Shown here: positions 52,581-60,960 of the stretch, piece by piece
Layout of the letters: the number at the start of each line of letters is the position of its first letter
How positions within the stretch are numbered: position 1 is the first letter of the stretch
Origin: Gimesia fumaroli
GTDB taxonomy: Bacteria; Planctomycetota; Planctomycetia; Planctomycetales; Planctomycetaceae
NCBI RefSeq assembly: GCF_007754425.1
Contig: NZ_CP037452.1
Location: 4,191,164-4,255,163 of the forward strand
Direction: 5' to 3'
DNA: 64,000 bases
Translations under genes and position numbers: made by a program
The notes under the pieces: model-generated
What the model saw: only the letters and a program-made list of their open reading frames with translations
Database searches by the model: none
Told to the model about the DNA's origin: nothing

Positions 52581-54058
52581 TGAATCCTAAAGTCATTTTT
52601 ATCGACGATGAACCACACATTTTAAAAGCCTTTGTACGACTGTTTCGTAAAGATCAGATTGATATCGTCACGACGACATCACCAGAAGAAGTCTGCCAGT
52701 TGGTACAGGCAGAGCCCTTCGCATTAATTGTCTCAGACCAACGTATGCCCGAACTGGAAGGTACGAAACTGCTGGAGCGCGTACGGGATCTCTCCCCTGC
52801 AACCATTCGTATTATCCTGACCGGTTACGCAGACAAAGATGCCGCCATCGAAGCCATCAACCAGGGATCAGTCTATCGTTTTTTAACGAAACCCTGGAAC
52901 GATGATGAATTACGAAATGAAGTCAAACGGGCAATCGACGAGTACATGCTCAGACAGGAGAATCGAAGACTCCAGGAGTTGACTCAGTCTCAAAACGAAG
53001 AACTACGTGATCTAAATCAGAACCTGGAATTAAAAGTTAAAGAGCGAACGGAAAAAGTCACGCTCCTGAACCAGCAGTTAAAACAGGGATTCATCGGCTC
53101 CATTCGTGCAATGGCACAACTGGGAGAAATGCACAGTTCTGACCTGGGGGAACATGCAAAACGGGTTACCGTCATGACCGGGCAGGTTGCAAAACAGCTC
53201 GGCTGCAATCTGGATGAACTGTTTCAAATCAACTCCGCAGCATTACTGCACGATATCGGTAAAATTGAGCTACCGGGAAATCTCTTATCAAAGCCTTACG
53301 ACAAATTGATTCCAGCCGAACAGCGACAGGTGCAAAACCATGTCTTACTTGGTGAGCAGATCGCACAAATGGTACCCAGTTTAGAAAAAGCGGCCGTCCT
53401 GATCCGCCATCACCACGAACGCTTTAATGGCTCTGGTTACCCTGATGGTTTGAAGGGCGAGGAAATCCCACTGGGATCACGTATCATAGGTGTGGCTGAC
53501 TATTATGACCATCTGCAAAATAGTCGCAGCAGTGCACAACAAAAGTCTCCCGAGGCGATACTGGAATCAATGGGGAGACTGACGGGAACCTGGTTTGACC
53601 CGAAAGTCGTAGCTGCGCTTCACCAATACCTGTTTCCAGATGAGCAGCAAAACGTCTTGTTGAAATACTTCAAAGACCGAACTGCAGACAACCCGCGACA
53701 GGAATCAGTATCACAAACACCAAAAGCAGAAACGTTGCTTCAGAAACAGCCAAATCAGCAAACCAGAGACGATCACCCTCTTAACGAGGACTTGGACGTC
53801 ACTGTAGAACATGATCGCCATGTGCGGCCTTATGAACTCAAACTGGGCATGACGCTTTCGCGCGATCTATTCTCAAATAACGGCGGTCTATTACTCCCTC
53901 GTGGAACCATATTGTCCCCAAAACACCTGGAGAATCTGAAATCACTTTCGCTGGCTAACCCGATTTCTGATCGAATTTTTGTCGAGCCAGAAATGACAAC
54001 AGACGAAACCAGTTCTGTCCCCGCAGAAACTCCCCTGAAGACACCAGTTCATGTTTAA
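52580..54058 (+). CDS. Response regulator with HD-GYP cyclic-di-GMP phosphodiesterase domain
   Basis: The 492-aa protein joins a receiver (residues 1-120, phospho-Asp in LIVSDQRMPELEG, Lys in RFLTKPWNDDELRNEVK) through a coiled coil to an HD-GYP domain (residues ~165-360). The catalytic set is intact: AALLHDIGKIELPGNLL (HD), AVLIRHHHERFNGSGYPDGLKGEEIPLG (HHE, GYP) and IIGVADYYDHL. It should degrade cyclic-di-GMP when phosphorylated, affecting motility or attachment, though this is not proved here. The C-terminus has a further ~120 residues (VRPYELKLGMTLSRDLFSNNGGLLLPRGTILSPKH) like the pillar segment of RpfG-type proteins. It overlaps the HDOD gene by TAATG. Confidence 0.93.
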   Translation: MNPKVIFIDDEPHILKAFVRLFRKDQIDIVTTTSPEEVCQLVQAEPFALIVSDQRMPELEGTKLLERVRDLSPATIRIILTGYADKDAAIEAINQGSVYRFLTKPWNDDELRNEVKRAIDEYMLRQENRRLQELTQSQNEELRDLNQNLELKVKERTEKVTLLNQQLKQGFIGSIRAMAQLGEMHSSDLGEHAKRVTVMTGQVAKQLGCNLDELFQINSAALLHDIGKIELPGNLLSKPYDKLIPAEQRQVQNHVLLGEQIAQMVPSLEKAAVLIRHHHERFNGSGYPDGLKGEEIPLGSRIIGVADYYDHLQNSRSSAQQKSPEAILESMGRLTGTWFDPKVVAALHQYLFPDEQQNVLLKYFKDRTADNPRQESVSQTPKAETLLQKQPNQQTRDDHPLNEDLDVTVEHDRHVRPYELKLGMTLSRDLFSNNGGLLLPRGTILSPKHLENLKSLSLANPISDRIFVEPEMTTDETSSVPAETPLKTPVHV

Positions 54059-54147
54059 GGAACTGGAATCTGACTTATCGTGAAATAGTGATGATGAAAT
54101 ATTCATCAGAGAAACTCAGTCTAACATTTTTCAATCTGGAGGAGTTT

Positions 54148-54621
54148 ATGAGCCAATCCATTCTTTTAGTCGATGACGAACCAATCTTACTGAAATGCGT
54201 CCGACGATTACTGCGGCCTTTAGAAAAAAAAGGCGTCATCGTCTGGACCAGTACTTCGGCAGAAGAAGCCGTTGAACTACTGGAAAAACACAGTATCGAT
54301 GTCGTCGTGACCGATGAAAACATGGTGGGTATGTCCGGCACAGAATTACTGGCCTGGATTTCAGAAAACTCCCCCGATACCAAAAGAATTGTTTTAACCG
54401 GGGATATCTCTGTTTCGATTGCGATGCGAGCCATCAACCACGCAGGCGTGGACGCCTATTTAACAAAACCATTTAACAATGCAGAGTTGCTGGATGCTGT
54501 ACTCAGTGCATTGCATTCCAAAGATCGAGAATCCCGTGTGCAGGCAATTCGAGAATCCATTCTGAAAGATCTGACAGACAAAGCCGAAGAACAGATCACT
54601 CACGAAAGCTCGACGTCTTGA
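54148..54621 (+). CDS. Single-domain response regulator with C-terminal tail
   Basis: The 157-aa protein starts at 54148 with GGAGG 6 bp upstream. It is one receiver domain: ILLVDDEPILLKCVRRLLRPLEKKG, phospho-Asp in VVVTDENMVGMSGTELL, Thr in IVLTGDISVS and Lys in LTKPFNNAELL, ending with ~25 polar residues. It is the last gene of the signalling operon, 89 bp after the HD-GYP gene. It may act as the shuttle between the hybrid kinase and other receivers. It converges with the pentapeptide/K+ channel gene. Confidence 0.9.
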   Translation: MSQSILLVDDEPILLKCVRRLLRPLEKKGVIVWTSTSAEEAVELLEKHSIDVVVTDENMVGMSGTELLAWISENSPDTKRIVLTGDISVSIAMRAINHAGVDAYLTKPFNNAELLDAVLSALHSKDRESRVQAIRESILKDLTDKAEEQITHESSTS

Positions 54622-54651
54622 ATTGAAGACAATGAGCTCAGGGATGCTGGT

Positions 54652-55893
54652 TTATTCGACTGAAGTAAAGCTGACACTCAGTCTGGTTATCAGCGAGCCC
54701 AGCAGAATGTAACCGATCAGAACTTCCAGCATTACCAATGCCTGGCCCGTCACACTCAACGGATTCGCATGAATATCACCAAACCCCAAAGTGGTCATGG
54801 TGACGCAGGAAAAATACAAACAGGAATACATGCGCATAAAAATACTGGCTCCCACCAACTTATTCGGAAGTTCGACAAACGGGAATTCAGAAGAAATGAT
54901 GTAATCATCCAGCAAGATAGAGCTGCTGTAAATCATCGCAAACAGGAAGGCAAACCCTACAATACAGGTCAGAATACGTTGAGTCGAATTCCCATAATCT
55001 GAAGTCCACCAGAAAGCCTGTATCGCCCATCTCTTAACCACAGGCATTTCCTGATATTTCTTTTCCCACATCTGGCGACGCATATTCCATTCAAGATAAC
55101 TTAAATCGGTAATCGGATTAAACCGGGCGGTACGCAAAGCTGTCCCTGTAGCATCAGACTTCTTATTGAATTTGCATCCGCTGAAATAGGTTCTGGCATC
55201 CACAATCACATTGGTCAATTCGACCGACTCCAGAACAGTACCTTGCAACAAAGCTAATGAGAGATCGGCTGCATTCAAGGTTGCTCCCGTGAAATTTGTT
55301 TCATTGAGTTTCGCGCCAGTCATATTGCACCAACTCAAATCTGCATCGCTCAAATTAGCTGAATTCAAATCCGCTTTTGTTAAGTTCGAGCCACTTAAAT
55401 CACACCAGCTCAGATCAGCTTTACTTAGATTTGCTTCAGTGAGATTGGCCTCCCGTAAGATTGCCATTTTGAAGATAGCCATCTTCATGTTGGCTTGACT
55501 TAAATTGACATTGAGTAAATTGGCATCTACAAATTCCGCATTAAACATCTGCGCTTTACTTAAGTCAGCGCTCAACAGATTTGCCTGCCCCAGTTGGGCA
55601 TCATGTAAATTCGCTTCAATCAAATTAGCATATCTTAAATTTGCTTCACTGAGATCAGCATGGAACAAATTCGCTTTGCTCAGATCGGTTTTGCTTAAGT
55701 TGGCTTTCTTCAGATTTGTGTGAAACAAATTCGCTTCACATAAATTCGCCCCATGCAAATTAGCCTCTCCCAATTCCACACCACCTAAATTAGCCCCACT
55801 CAAATCAAGTATTGTTTCCGGGTTTTCTGACCGCCACTTCGCCAGGGCTTCCGTCCCTTGCCTGACAATTTCCACGTGTTCCGGATTAGACAT
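54652..55893 (-). CDS. Pentapeptide-repeat protein fused to potassium channel
   Basis: The 413-aa fusion has residues ~30-240 made of A(D/N)LxxAN-type pentapeptides (DLSGANLGGVELGEANLHGANLCEANLFH and on to LNAADLSLALL), which fold as a quadrilateral beta-helix. The C-terminal ~150 residues hold two transmembrane helices (TCIVGFAFLFAMIYSSSIL and ALVMLEVLIGYILLGSLI) around a pore loop with the potassium filter TMTTLGFGDIHAN. So this is a two-helix, KcsA-type channel with a large cytoplasmic beta-helix, possibly a gating or sensing domain. GGAGAG precedes the start. It converges with the signalling operon. A role in membrane potential or osmotic response is inferred. Confidence 0.9.
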   Translation of the reverse strand: MSNPEHVEIVRQGTEALAKWRSENPETILDLSGANLGGVELGEANLHGANLCEANLFHTNLKKANLSKTDLSKANLFHADLSEANLRYANLIEANLHDAQLGQANLLSADLSKAQMFNAEFVDANLLNVNLSQANMKMAIFKMAILREANLTEANLSKADLSWCDLSGSNLTKADLNSANLSDADLSWCNMTGAKLNETNFTGATLNAADLSLALLQGTVLESVELTNVIVDARTYFSGCKFNKKSDATGTALRTARFNPITDLSYLEWNMRRQMWEKKYQEMPVVKRWAIQAFWWTSDYGNSTQRILTCIVGFAFLFAMIYSSSILLDDYIISSEFPFVELPNKLVGASIFMRMYSCLYFSCVTMTTLGFGDIHANPLSVTGQALVMLEVLIGYILLGSLITRLSVSFTSVE

Positions 55894-56180
55894 GAATCAC
55901 TCTCCATAGTTGATACCTGCAGACAATTGAAGCGGTATTATGAAAACCTGTTCCATTCGGAGCAAGAGAAGATACACGAACGGCTTTTAACTGAAGCCGG
56001 TAACATGCACCTAGAAGAAAAAGGAGGGAAATCTCTTCGTGTAAGACCCCATTCAGGATCTGATTAGCTAGTGAGAAAAGAAAATCAGTGTTCACACGAT
56101 ATCAAAAAAAGCATCATCTGGCGCAACATGATTGGGCAGAGGGAACTTACCTGAGAAGAGATCACTCTAACATGGCCGAA

Positions 56181-57164
56181 TTAAGGGCTAAAATTAGTTG
56201 ATTCATCTCCAGCCGCGGTCCCCAGTTCTTTAAAAACCTGAGAACTCATGTTCTCGCTCAAAAACCTGACGGCTCCATCTCCAAAACCAAAGTGCGCGCC
56301 ACCTTCGTGATCACTGCCGGCTGATTGATAGAAGTTATTATTGAATCCACCCGAGGTGCCTCCGGAAATCCCCGTATCGAACATCGTTGCCACGCCTCCT
56401 GCAGCCCAATTGTCCTGACTGGTATTCGGCGCCCCCGGCCCGCGTAGCTTCTGCAATTCTCCGGTCATGATCGTATTGGAGGTCCCATCATCGACATCAC
56501 GGATCACGGTGTCGCTGTTTACCGAAAACATTCCCAAAATTGCGTTGCTACCACCAAATGAACCAATCAGAGCATCTGTCCGGTGAGTCAGATGAATAAT
56601 GTTTCCATCGGCCCAACCATTTCCTCCTCCAATACAAACACCGTAATCACAGCCCCCTTGGTTGAAGCGATTGACCGGTTTTCCATTACGCGGATTTTCC
56701 CCCAGCATAATAGTATCATCAATTTTTCTAACCTTACTGCGCCGAGTGGGACAATAAAAAATTGGTACATTTACCTCAGCAATAGAACGGTTTCCAATGA
56801 CATTCGTCGAAAAATCCCATTGATTCGAAATCACGGCCTGATCGAGAAAGGGGAGAATTTGAACTAACCAACTTGTGCCATGTAAACCAGGCTCTGTCGT
56901 ACTCCCGGCATCGCCCCAAACATCATATGCACTTGATGTTGCAGTGTTGGCAATTGCTCCAGGCGGAAACAAACCATGCGTTTCATGATAATTGTGCAGC
57001 GCCAAGCCAAACTGCTTCATATTATTTCTACATGTGGTACGGCGCGCCGCTTCTCGAGCCTGTTGAACAGCCGGTAGTAGTAAAGCAATCAGAATCGCGA
57101 TAATAGCGATCACGACCAATAATTCAATCAACGTGAAACCGCGACTCTGCTTCGGACAACGCAT
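56181..57164 (-). CDS. DUF1559 pseudopilin-like protein (H-X9-DG family)
   Basis: The 327-aa protein has a prepilin leader ([28 protein letters not shown], then [26 protein letters not shown]) and the His-x9-Asp-Gly signature [20 protein letters not shown] near the end. AAAGGG lies before the start. The two copies in this set (this and 57787-58824) share [32 protein letters not shown]-type segments and so are recent paralogues, more alike than either is to the one at 30344. It follows the small lipoprotein (57281) by 116 bp on the same strand. It is probably part of a surface fibre or secretion system. Confidence 0.95.
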   Translation of the reverse strand: MRCPKQSRGFTLIELLVVIAIIAILIALLLPAVQQAREAARRTTCRNNMKQFGLALHNYHETHGLFPPGAIANTATSSAYDVWGDAGSTTEPGLHGTSWLVQILPFLDQAVISNQWDFSTNVIGNRSIAEVNVPIFYCPTRRSKVRKIDDTIMLGENPRNGKPVNRFNQGGCDYGVCIGGGNGWADGNIIHLTHRTDALIGSFGGSNAILGMFSVNSDTVIRDVDDGTSNTIMTGELQKLRGPGAPNTSQDNWAAGGVATMFDTGISGGTSGGFNNNFYQSAGSDHEGGAHFGFGDGAVRFLSENMSSQVFKELGTAAGDESTNFSP

Positions 57165-57280
57165 GACAGGGCCCTTTAGATAATAGAAATGAATCGCATG
57201 AATATTTTATCTAAATCATTGTATTTGACCTGAGAAACAGACAAGCATATCTGACGATGAGTTTGCTGTTTCAGAATTTT

Positions 57281-57673
57281 TTATTTTGACGTTAAATCAA
57301 AATTGAATTCGTTCGCACCCTCTTTGACATCAGCAGTGAGTTCTGATTCAACGCAATATTTGGCTGGGATTGTCTCTTTTTCATTATCCAGTTTACTAAC
57401 GACAACCTTATGCTTGCCAATCGCGGCTCCCTTTTCATCGCGAATATAAATCAGCTCATATTTTCCAGCACTATCTGTAGTAGCAGAAGACGATCGTACC
57501 CCTTCTGGCATAAATGTCACATTGGCGTCAGCCAGGGGAGCACCGTCCATTGTAATCGTTCCTGACACTTGCCCTAAATCGGGAGCATCACTACTCCCAC
57601 CACCGCAGGCCGCCAATGAGACTACAAATCCGAAACAAACGCAGGCTGTAATGAATGTTCTTAACTGATGCAT
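57281..57673 (-). CDS. Small lipoprotein, carboxypeptidase regulatory-like fold
   Basis: The 130-aa start at 57673 (MHQLRTF) begins a lipoprotein signal with lipobox SLAAC; the upstream ATG at 57700 is less likely. One beta-sandwich follows: LGQVSGTITMDGAPLADANVTFMPEGVRSSSATTDSAGKYELIYIRDEKGAAIGKHKVVVSK, with the IPAKYCVESELTADVKEGANEFNFDLTSK end typical of planctomycete lipoproteins paired with DUF1559. It lies between two DUF1559 genes on the same strand with a perfect terminator hairpin before it. It is the paralogue of 31444-31878. A surface-anchoring role near the DUF1559 structure is inferred. Confidence 0.88.
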   Translation of the reverse strand: MHQLRTFITACVCFGFVVSLAACGGGSSDAPDLGQVSGTITMDGAPLADANVTFMPEGVRSSSATTDSAGKYELIYIRDEKGAAIGKHKVVVSKLDNEKETIPAKYCVESELTADVKEGANEFNFDLTSK

Positions 57674-57728
57674 GCTCAAGGAATCCTTATCAAGAAACAA
57701 AACGAGAGTCGTTCTCAGAATTTAGACA

Positions 57729-57759
57729 AGCACAGAGAACTCATCCGGTTCTCTGTGCT
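57729..57759 (-). terminator. 12-bp perfect terminator hairpin between DUF1559 and lipoprotein genes
   Basis: AGCACAGAGAAC (57729-57740) and GTTCTCTGTGCT (57748-57759) pair exactly around a 7-nt loop. On the minus strand it lies 27 bp after the stop of the DUF1559 gene at 57787 and before the lipoprotein; the T-run is short (TGTCT). Likely a partial terminator, mirroring 31385-31428. Confidence 0.75.
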
Positions 57760-57786
57760 CTCATTTGAAAGTAAGACGTGAGGGTC

Positions 57787-58824
57787 TTAGAACTCACCTG
57801 CGGTTCGTTCACCATCAGCCGTGCCGATTCGGTTGAATGTCCTGGTATCAATATTCTCACTGATAAAACGGACGGAACCATCTGCCAAACCGAAGTGTGC
57901 ACCGCCGACATGGTCACTGCCAGGTGCTTCATACTGGCCACCATTGATGCCCAGGTTATTTCCACTTCCACTTTCAGTTGGGCTGGTAAGTTGTCCCATA
58001 TCAGTATCAAATATGTTAGCAACCCCCCCTGCTGCCCAGCCGTCCAGACTGAGAGTGGCATTACTTCCCGTTAACCGCTGCATCTCTCCGGTCATCAGTG
58101 TATTCGTAGTACCGTCTTTGATGTCACGCATTTGCGTATCACTATTGGAATAGAAAATCCCCAACCATCCTCCACCTAAAGTCCCGGCCCATTCATTACT
58201 TGCTCCAGGACCCAACGATTCATGACCTGTACCTGAAAACCCATCGCCAAATCCGTTACCAGAACCTTTGCAGGCACCATAATCGGTCCCCCCCTTTGTA
58301 AACGGATTCGTGATTGTCGTGGAGCCCGGAGTTTCATCGAGTTGCATTTTTTGATCAACTTTTCGAACTTTACTACGACGGGAAGGGCAATAAAATATCG
58401 GGATGTCAACTTCTGCAACTGCCCGATTGCCCATCACATTCGTATTGAAATTCCACTGATTATAAATATTAGCCTGATCGACAAATGGCAGGATCTGAAG
58501 CATCCAACTCGTACCATGTGCATTGACTGACGTTGTATTACCTGCTTCCATCCAATCACGATAACGAACTGCACCTCCGGAAACACCATTCGTAAGGGTA
58601 ACAACAGAACCAGGTGGGAAGACGCCATGCGTCTCATGATAATTATGTAATGCCACTCCGAATTGTTTCAGATTGTTCTTACAAGTACTACGCCTGGCCG
58701 CTTCACGCGCCTGTTGAACGGCCGGTAATAACAGCGCGATTAAAATCGCAATAATTGCGATCACGACCAACAGTTCAATGAGTGTAAACCCCGTCTTGTG
58801 TTTGCTCATGTGTTTAATTTGCAT
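57787..58824 (-). CDS. DUF1559 pseudopilin-like protein (H-X9-DG family)
   Basis: The 345-aa start at 58824 has GAGGAG 6 bp upstream; an inner ATG (58809) is also in frame. The leader is [28 protein letters not shown], then [26 protein letters not shown]; the signature [20 protein letters not shown] is complete. It is the first gene of a DUF1559-lipoprotein-DUF1559 set on the minus strand, with a strong hairpin after it. Its middle resembles that of 56181-57164. Pilin-like processing by a prepilin peptidase is expected. The exact structure formed is unknown. Confidence 0.95.
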   Translation of the reverse strand: MQIKHMSKHKTGFTLIELLVVIAIIAILIALLLPAVQQAREAARRSTCKNNLKQFGVALHNYHETHGVFPPGSVVTLTNGVSGGAVRYRDWMEAGNTTSVNAHGTSWMLQILPFVDQANIYNQWNFNTNVMGNRAVAEVDIPIFYCPSRRSKVRKVDQKMQLDETPGSTTITNPFTKGGTDYGACKGSGNGFGDGFSGTGHESLGPGASNEWAGTLGGGWLGIFYSNSDTQMRDIKDGTTNTLMTGEMQRLTGSNATLSLDGWAAGGVANIFDTDMGQLTSPTESGSGNNLGINGGQYEAPGSDHVGGAHFGLADGSVRFISENIDTRTFNRIGTADGERTAGEF

Positions 58825-59534
58825 AGCAACTCCTCAATATTTGGAAATGAAAAAAGAACATAGCTTTCCGGAAATAAACAACTTGAATTCAAAATGATTG
58901 AACAAGAAAGGACTGGAAACGCTGTCAGAATATTCAGATGGAAAAGCGAGTATGAAAACCAAGTGAATTCCTCTTAACTTCTTGCTCCAACATCATATAG
59001 AACATAGTTCCATTAATATTCATTCGTTTATTTAAGCAAAATATTTTCAATTGTCAAAATAATTCCCCATATCCCACCTTAATCCCTTTGATACCAGTCA
59101 CTTCCAATCGTCCTTAAATCCTGGAGAGCTGTATACTTTGTCTTCATTTCTGGTAACAACTGGCCAAATCAGGAAGCAATTTATGAAAAAAAGATGAAGA
59201 TGGTTAGAGAAAATCAGGGCTGAGTCCCTGAGTTCTGGTTAGAAGTAGGAAAGAAAATCATGATGTATTTTGCCGGGTTCGACATAATTTCAGACGTCTG
59301 GTCGTAGCGCAGGGGAGTCTGATTATTAACTGTCCAGCCTGCTGAGCAGTCCCGTTCCAGCTACAAATTAAGACTCTTACTGAAAACTTTGCGAACTGTG
59401 ATTTTAAGCAAGATATAATCGGGACATTGATCATTCCGACGACACTACTTACAGTAAATAGTGCGACGCACGGATCGCTTCTGAATTCAAACCGATAGAC
59501 ATCGCGCTGCCGCCAAACTAAAGGAAAAATACTA
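58825..59534. other. Long intergenic region, mostly AT-rich
   Basis: The region separates the divergent DUF1559 and PQQ-propeller genes. Its left half is AT-rich and likely holds the DUF1559 promoter. A short frame on the minus strand near 59214-59360 has coding-like codons but no start, so it may be a fragment. Nothing else was recognised. Confidence 0.5.
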
Positions 59535-60854
59535 ATGCCCCTTCGTATTCTATCTGCCATTACCCTGCTGTTATTCAGTTCTGCGTTCGCAAACGCTGAC
59601 GATTGGCCCCAGTGGCTGGGTCCCGATCGCACCAGTACCTGGGATGCTGCCGGTATAGTAGAGTCCTTCCCCGAAGAGGGGCTCAAAGTCGAATGGCGGG
59701 TTCCTGTAGGTCTGGGATACAGCGGCCCGGCAGTCGTCGATGATAAAGTCTATGTGCAGGACTACATCAAAAAATCAGGAAAGGTTGCAAATAATCCCGG
59801 AGGTCCTTCAAAGATTGAAGGAGACGAGAGAATTCAATGCCTCTCCGCTGACACAGGAAAAGTCATCTGGGAATATAAATATGACTGCCCCTACAACATC
59901 TCCTATGCAGCCGGCCCTCGTTGCACCCCCACTGTTGCTGACGGCAAAGTTTATGCCCTGGGAGCGGAAGGAAATCTAGTCTGTCTGGATGCAAACGATG
60001 GCAAAGTTATCTGGCGTAAAGATTTTAAAACCGACTATCAGGCAAAAACACCTTTCTGGGGGCACTCTGCCAGTCCACTGGTTGACGGGAATACTCTGTA
60101 CTGTCTCGTTGGCGGCAAAGACTCGCTTGCGGTCGCTTTTAATAAAGATACCGGCAAGGAACTCTGGCGATCGCTCGATAATGCAGAAACCGGCTACTGT
60201 CCCCCGACCATGATCACGCACAACGGTACAAAGCAACTATTGATCTGGCACCCTGCCTCATTGAATTCACTCAATCCAGAAACAGGCAAAGTCTACTGGT
60301 CAATTCCACTCAAACCCGCTTATAACATGTCCGTCACGGTTCCTCGGCAACACGGGAATTTCCTCTACGTCTCCGGCATTGGTGATGAAGCCGCCTGGAT
60401 TGAGCTTAAAAGCGATCCCAAACCTGCCGCCGAAATCGTCTGGAAAGGCAAAACCCGAGAGGCTCTGTTCTGCTGTAACAGCACTCCTTTTATTGAAGGC
60501 GATACGATCTACGGCAGCGATATTCAATCGGGGGATTTCATCGCCGTCAACCTGAAAGACGGCAAACGTCTCTGGGCCACCAAAAAAGTGACAAAAGCGG
60601 GCCGCCGCGATCGCCATGCGACCGCGTTCATCGTCAAGCACAATGACAAGTTCTTCCTGTTCACAGAAAAAGGAGACCTGGTTCTCGCCGATCTGTCTCC
60701 CGACGGCTACAAAGAGATCAGCCGCTTTCATGTTCTCGAACCAACTAACGAAGCCTTCGGCCGCCCTGTCGTCTGGAGCCATCCCGCATTCGCCAACCAA
60801 TCTCTCTTCGCTCGCAATGATAAAGAACTCGTCCGCGTGAGTTTGAAAAAGTAG
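59535..60854 (+). CDS. Secreted PQQ-like beta-propeller protein (BamB-like)
   Basis: The 439-aa protein has a signal peptide (RILSAITLLLFSSAFANA) and quinoprotein-type propeller blades with repeated tryptophan motifs: DDWPQWLGPDRTSTW, YSGPAVVDDKVYVQDYIK, DTGKVIWEYKYDCPYN, NDGKVIWRKDFKT, DTGKELWRSLDNAE, ETGKVYWSIPL and KDGKRLWATKKV. It is of the same broad type as 9606-10883 but not a close copy. Such proteins are common in planctomycetes and are mainly thought to be periplasmic binding or scaffold propellers; bound PQQ is not evident. AAGGAAAAATACT precedes the ATG. A good terminator follows at 60883-60925. Confidence 0.87.
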   Translation: MPLRILSAITLLLFSSAFANADDWPQWLGPDRTSTWDAAGIVESFPEEGLKVEWRVPVGLGYSGPAVVDDKVYVQDYIKKSGKVANNPGGPSKIEGDERIQCLSADTGKVIWEYKYDCPYNISYAAGPRCTPTVADGKVYALGAEGNLVCLDANDGKVIWRKDFKTDYQAKTPFWGHSASPLVDGNTLYCLVGGKDSLAVAFNKDTGKELWRSLDNAETGYCPPTMITHNGTKQLLIWHPASLNSLNPETGKVYWSIPLKPAYNMSVTVPRQHGNFLYVSGIGDEAAWIELKSDPKPAAEIVWKGKTREALFCCNSTPFIEGDTIYGSDIQSGDFIAVNLKDGKRLWATKKVTKAGRRDRHATAFIVKHNDKFFLFTEKGDLVLADLSPDGYKEISRFHVLEPTNEAFGRPVVWSHPAFANQSLFARNDKELVRVSLKK

Positions 60855-60882
60855 TAACCCCAAAATATATTTGATCTGAACG

Positions 60883-60925
60883 GTACCTCTGAGATTTCTC
60901 TGTTGATCTTAGAGGTACTTTCATT
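60883..60925 (+). terminator. Intrinsic terminator between convergent propeller and RND genes
   Basis: GTACCTCTGAGAT (60883-60895) pairs with ATCTTAGAGGTAC (60906-60918) with one G-T pair, followed by TTTCATTTT. It can serve the plus-strand propeller gene and perhaps both directions. Confidence 0.82.
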
Positions 60926-60960
60926 TTACTGGTAGAGAATTTATCAAGTAGCCTCACCCT

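Noticed and set aside
54850-55800. Periodic tandem-like DNA signal
   Set aside because: It is explained by the pentapeptide-repeat coding sequence, not by a CRISPR or satellite array.
59214-59360. Coding-like short minus-strand frame with no start codon near its 5' end
   Set aside because: About 47 codons with plausible usage but no start, ribosome site or recognisable family; at most a gene fragment.
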